NCBI GenBank assembly: GCA_002325785.1
Contig: DCSU01000077.1
Coordinates: 28,970-34,900 of the forward strand
Origin: Bacteroidales bacterium UBA1458
GTDB lineage: Bacteria; Bacteroidota; Bacteroidia; Bacteroidales; VadinHA17
Reading direction: 5' to 3'
Length of the DNA stretch: 5,931 bases
Under the pieces are notes generated by a model. That model was not told the DNA's origin, ran no database searches, and saw only the letters and a program-made list of their open reading frames with translations. The position numbers and the translations under genes were made by a program. Below are positions 5,503 through 5,931 of the stretch, one piece after another. Position 1 is the stretch's first letter. Each line of letters opens with the position of its first letter.

Positions 5503-5931
5503 CTCTGAAAAGATACTTGACGGTTACCTGTCTGAGGCAGTTAGGGCAGATAATGTTGAACATATCCTTCCTCTGGGGAGTCTCGCTTATATCTGCCGAG
5601 AGATCCTGACCCTCGGCGAGCTTCAGCTTGCGGTTAAGTATGTTGAGATTAAGTACCGAGGCGAAGGCTTTCGGGCCAAGTTTCCGATGCATGAAGTTGA
5701 GGTGTTCAACTGTTGTGATGACTGCACCGCAGCTCTCGCACACCAGCAGTTCCTTCTCCTGGTATTCGATGTTGTTGGCTCTGTCAAAGACAGCCAGGTC
5801 ATAGATCTTGTCTGAAAGTTTTACGCCCTTGCCGGTGATGCAGTGTTCCTGGCACTGGCCGCAGAAGATGCACTTGCCGTAATCTCTCTTTATGGTCCTG
5901 ATCTTCCTTTCCCTGTCATCGGTGAAGGTTA
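5495..5931 (-). CDS. Group 4 [NiFe]-hydrogenase iron-sulfur subunit (HyfH/HycF-like polyferredoxin), C-terminal part; 5' end outside the window
   Basis: The frame is open to the window edge, giving 144 residues and a stop at 5495-5497. A 4Fe-4S motif C20-x2-C23-x2-C26-x3-C30 (KCIFCGQCQEHC; numbering from the first visible residue) is followed by VKLSDKIYDLAVFDR, then two zinc-ribbon-like pairs, CESC (64-67) and CPNC (128-131). This order matches the second cluster and C-terminal tail of E. coli HyfH/HycF (HCIFCGRC..., KLSQEYELAVW, CRVC, CPEC), so the first 4Fe-4S cluster should lie upstream of the window. Such subunits carry electrons between ferredoxin or formate dehydrogenase and the hydrogenase small subunit on the cytoplasmic face. 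The fourth cysteine is followed by Ile-Thr-Gly, not the usual Pro. A GTG at 5743 is inside the gene and is not the start. An NuoI-like ferredoxin of another complex is the alternative, made unlikely by the adjacent maturation protease. Confidence 0.85.
   Translation of the reverse strand, partial: TFTDDRERKIRTIKRDYGKCIFCGQCQEHCITGKGVKLSDKIYDLAVFDRANNIEYQEKELLVCESCGAVITTVEHLNFMHRKLGPKAFASVLNLNILNRKLKLAEGQDLSADISETPQRKDMFNIICPNCLRQVTVKYLFRGV

Noticed and set aside
5741..5743. GTG start giving an 82-residue protein
   Set aside because: The frame continues upstream without a stop through a 4Fe-4S motif to the window edge, so this codon is internal to the ferredoxin-like subunit.
5140..5815. Plus-strand frames of 122 and 157 codons opposite the hydrogenase genes
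   Set aside because: They overlap the protease and ferredoxin genes, whose motifs are intact on the minus strand; no independent coding signal.

Overview
The window reads as Bacteroidota DNA, probably an anaerobic member of the Bacteroidales/Marinilabiliales type. The evidence is a periplasmic sensor of the hybrid two-component (HTCS) kind, a DUF4861-type lipoprotein, a KduI/SDR pair of the Bacteroidota type, and mostly weak Shine-Dalgarno sequences. Every gene I can support lies on the minus strand, so transcription runs from high to low coordinates. Two functionally unrelated modules are separated by one repeat-rich intergenic region.

Module 1 (5931 to 4632, upstream) is the 3' end of what looks like a group 4 (membrane-bound, Hyf/Hyc/Ech-like) [NiFe]-hydrogenase operon. 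It holds the C-terminal part of a HyfH/HycF-like polyferredoxin subunit with one 4Fe-4S motif and a C-terminal zinc-ribbon-like cysteine set. A hydrogenase maturation endopeptidase follows, and then a small CxxC...CxxC protein that I do not recognise. The three genes overlap by 8 and 11 nt, so they are almost certainly co-transcribed and translationally coupled. The last gene also has a near-perfect Shine-Dalgarno sequence.

The intergenic region (4631 to 4360) is noncoding. Seven tandem GGCAGTA-type heptamers face four inverted copies about 110 bp away, next to the hydrogenase operon's last stop codon. Between them lie nine degenerate AAAGTC units and an 8-bp CAGTCTGA doublet.

Module 2 (4359 to 1, downstream) is an unsaturated-uronate catabolic operon: kduI, a KduD/gluconate-5-dehydrogenase-type SDR, a DUF4861 lipoprotein, and the N-terminal 516 residues of a beta-propeller HTCS-type sensor. 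Gaps are 31, 15 and 6 bp. KduI and KduD convert the 4-deoxy-5-keto-uronate released by polysaccharide lyases and unsaturated-uronyl hydrolases (pectin most likely; alginate or glycosaminoglycans also possible) into 2-keto-3-deoxygluconate. The lipoprotein probably acts on the polysaccharide or its oligosaccharides at the cell surface or in the periplasm, and the sensor probably detects such an oligosaccharide. No lyase, SusC/D pair or transporter lies inside the window, so the substrate cannot be fixed from here. A link between the modules (fermentation of uronates with H2 disposal) is only an inference.
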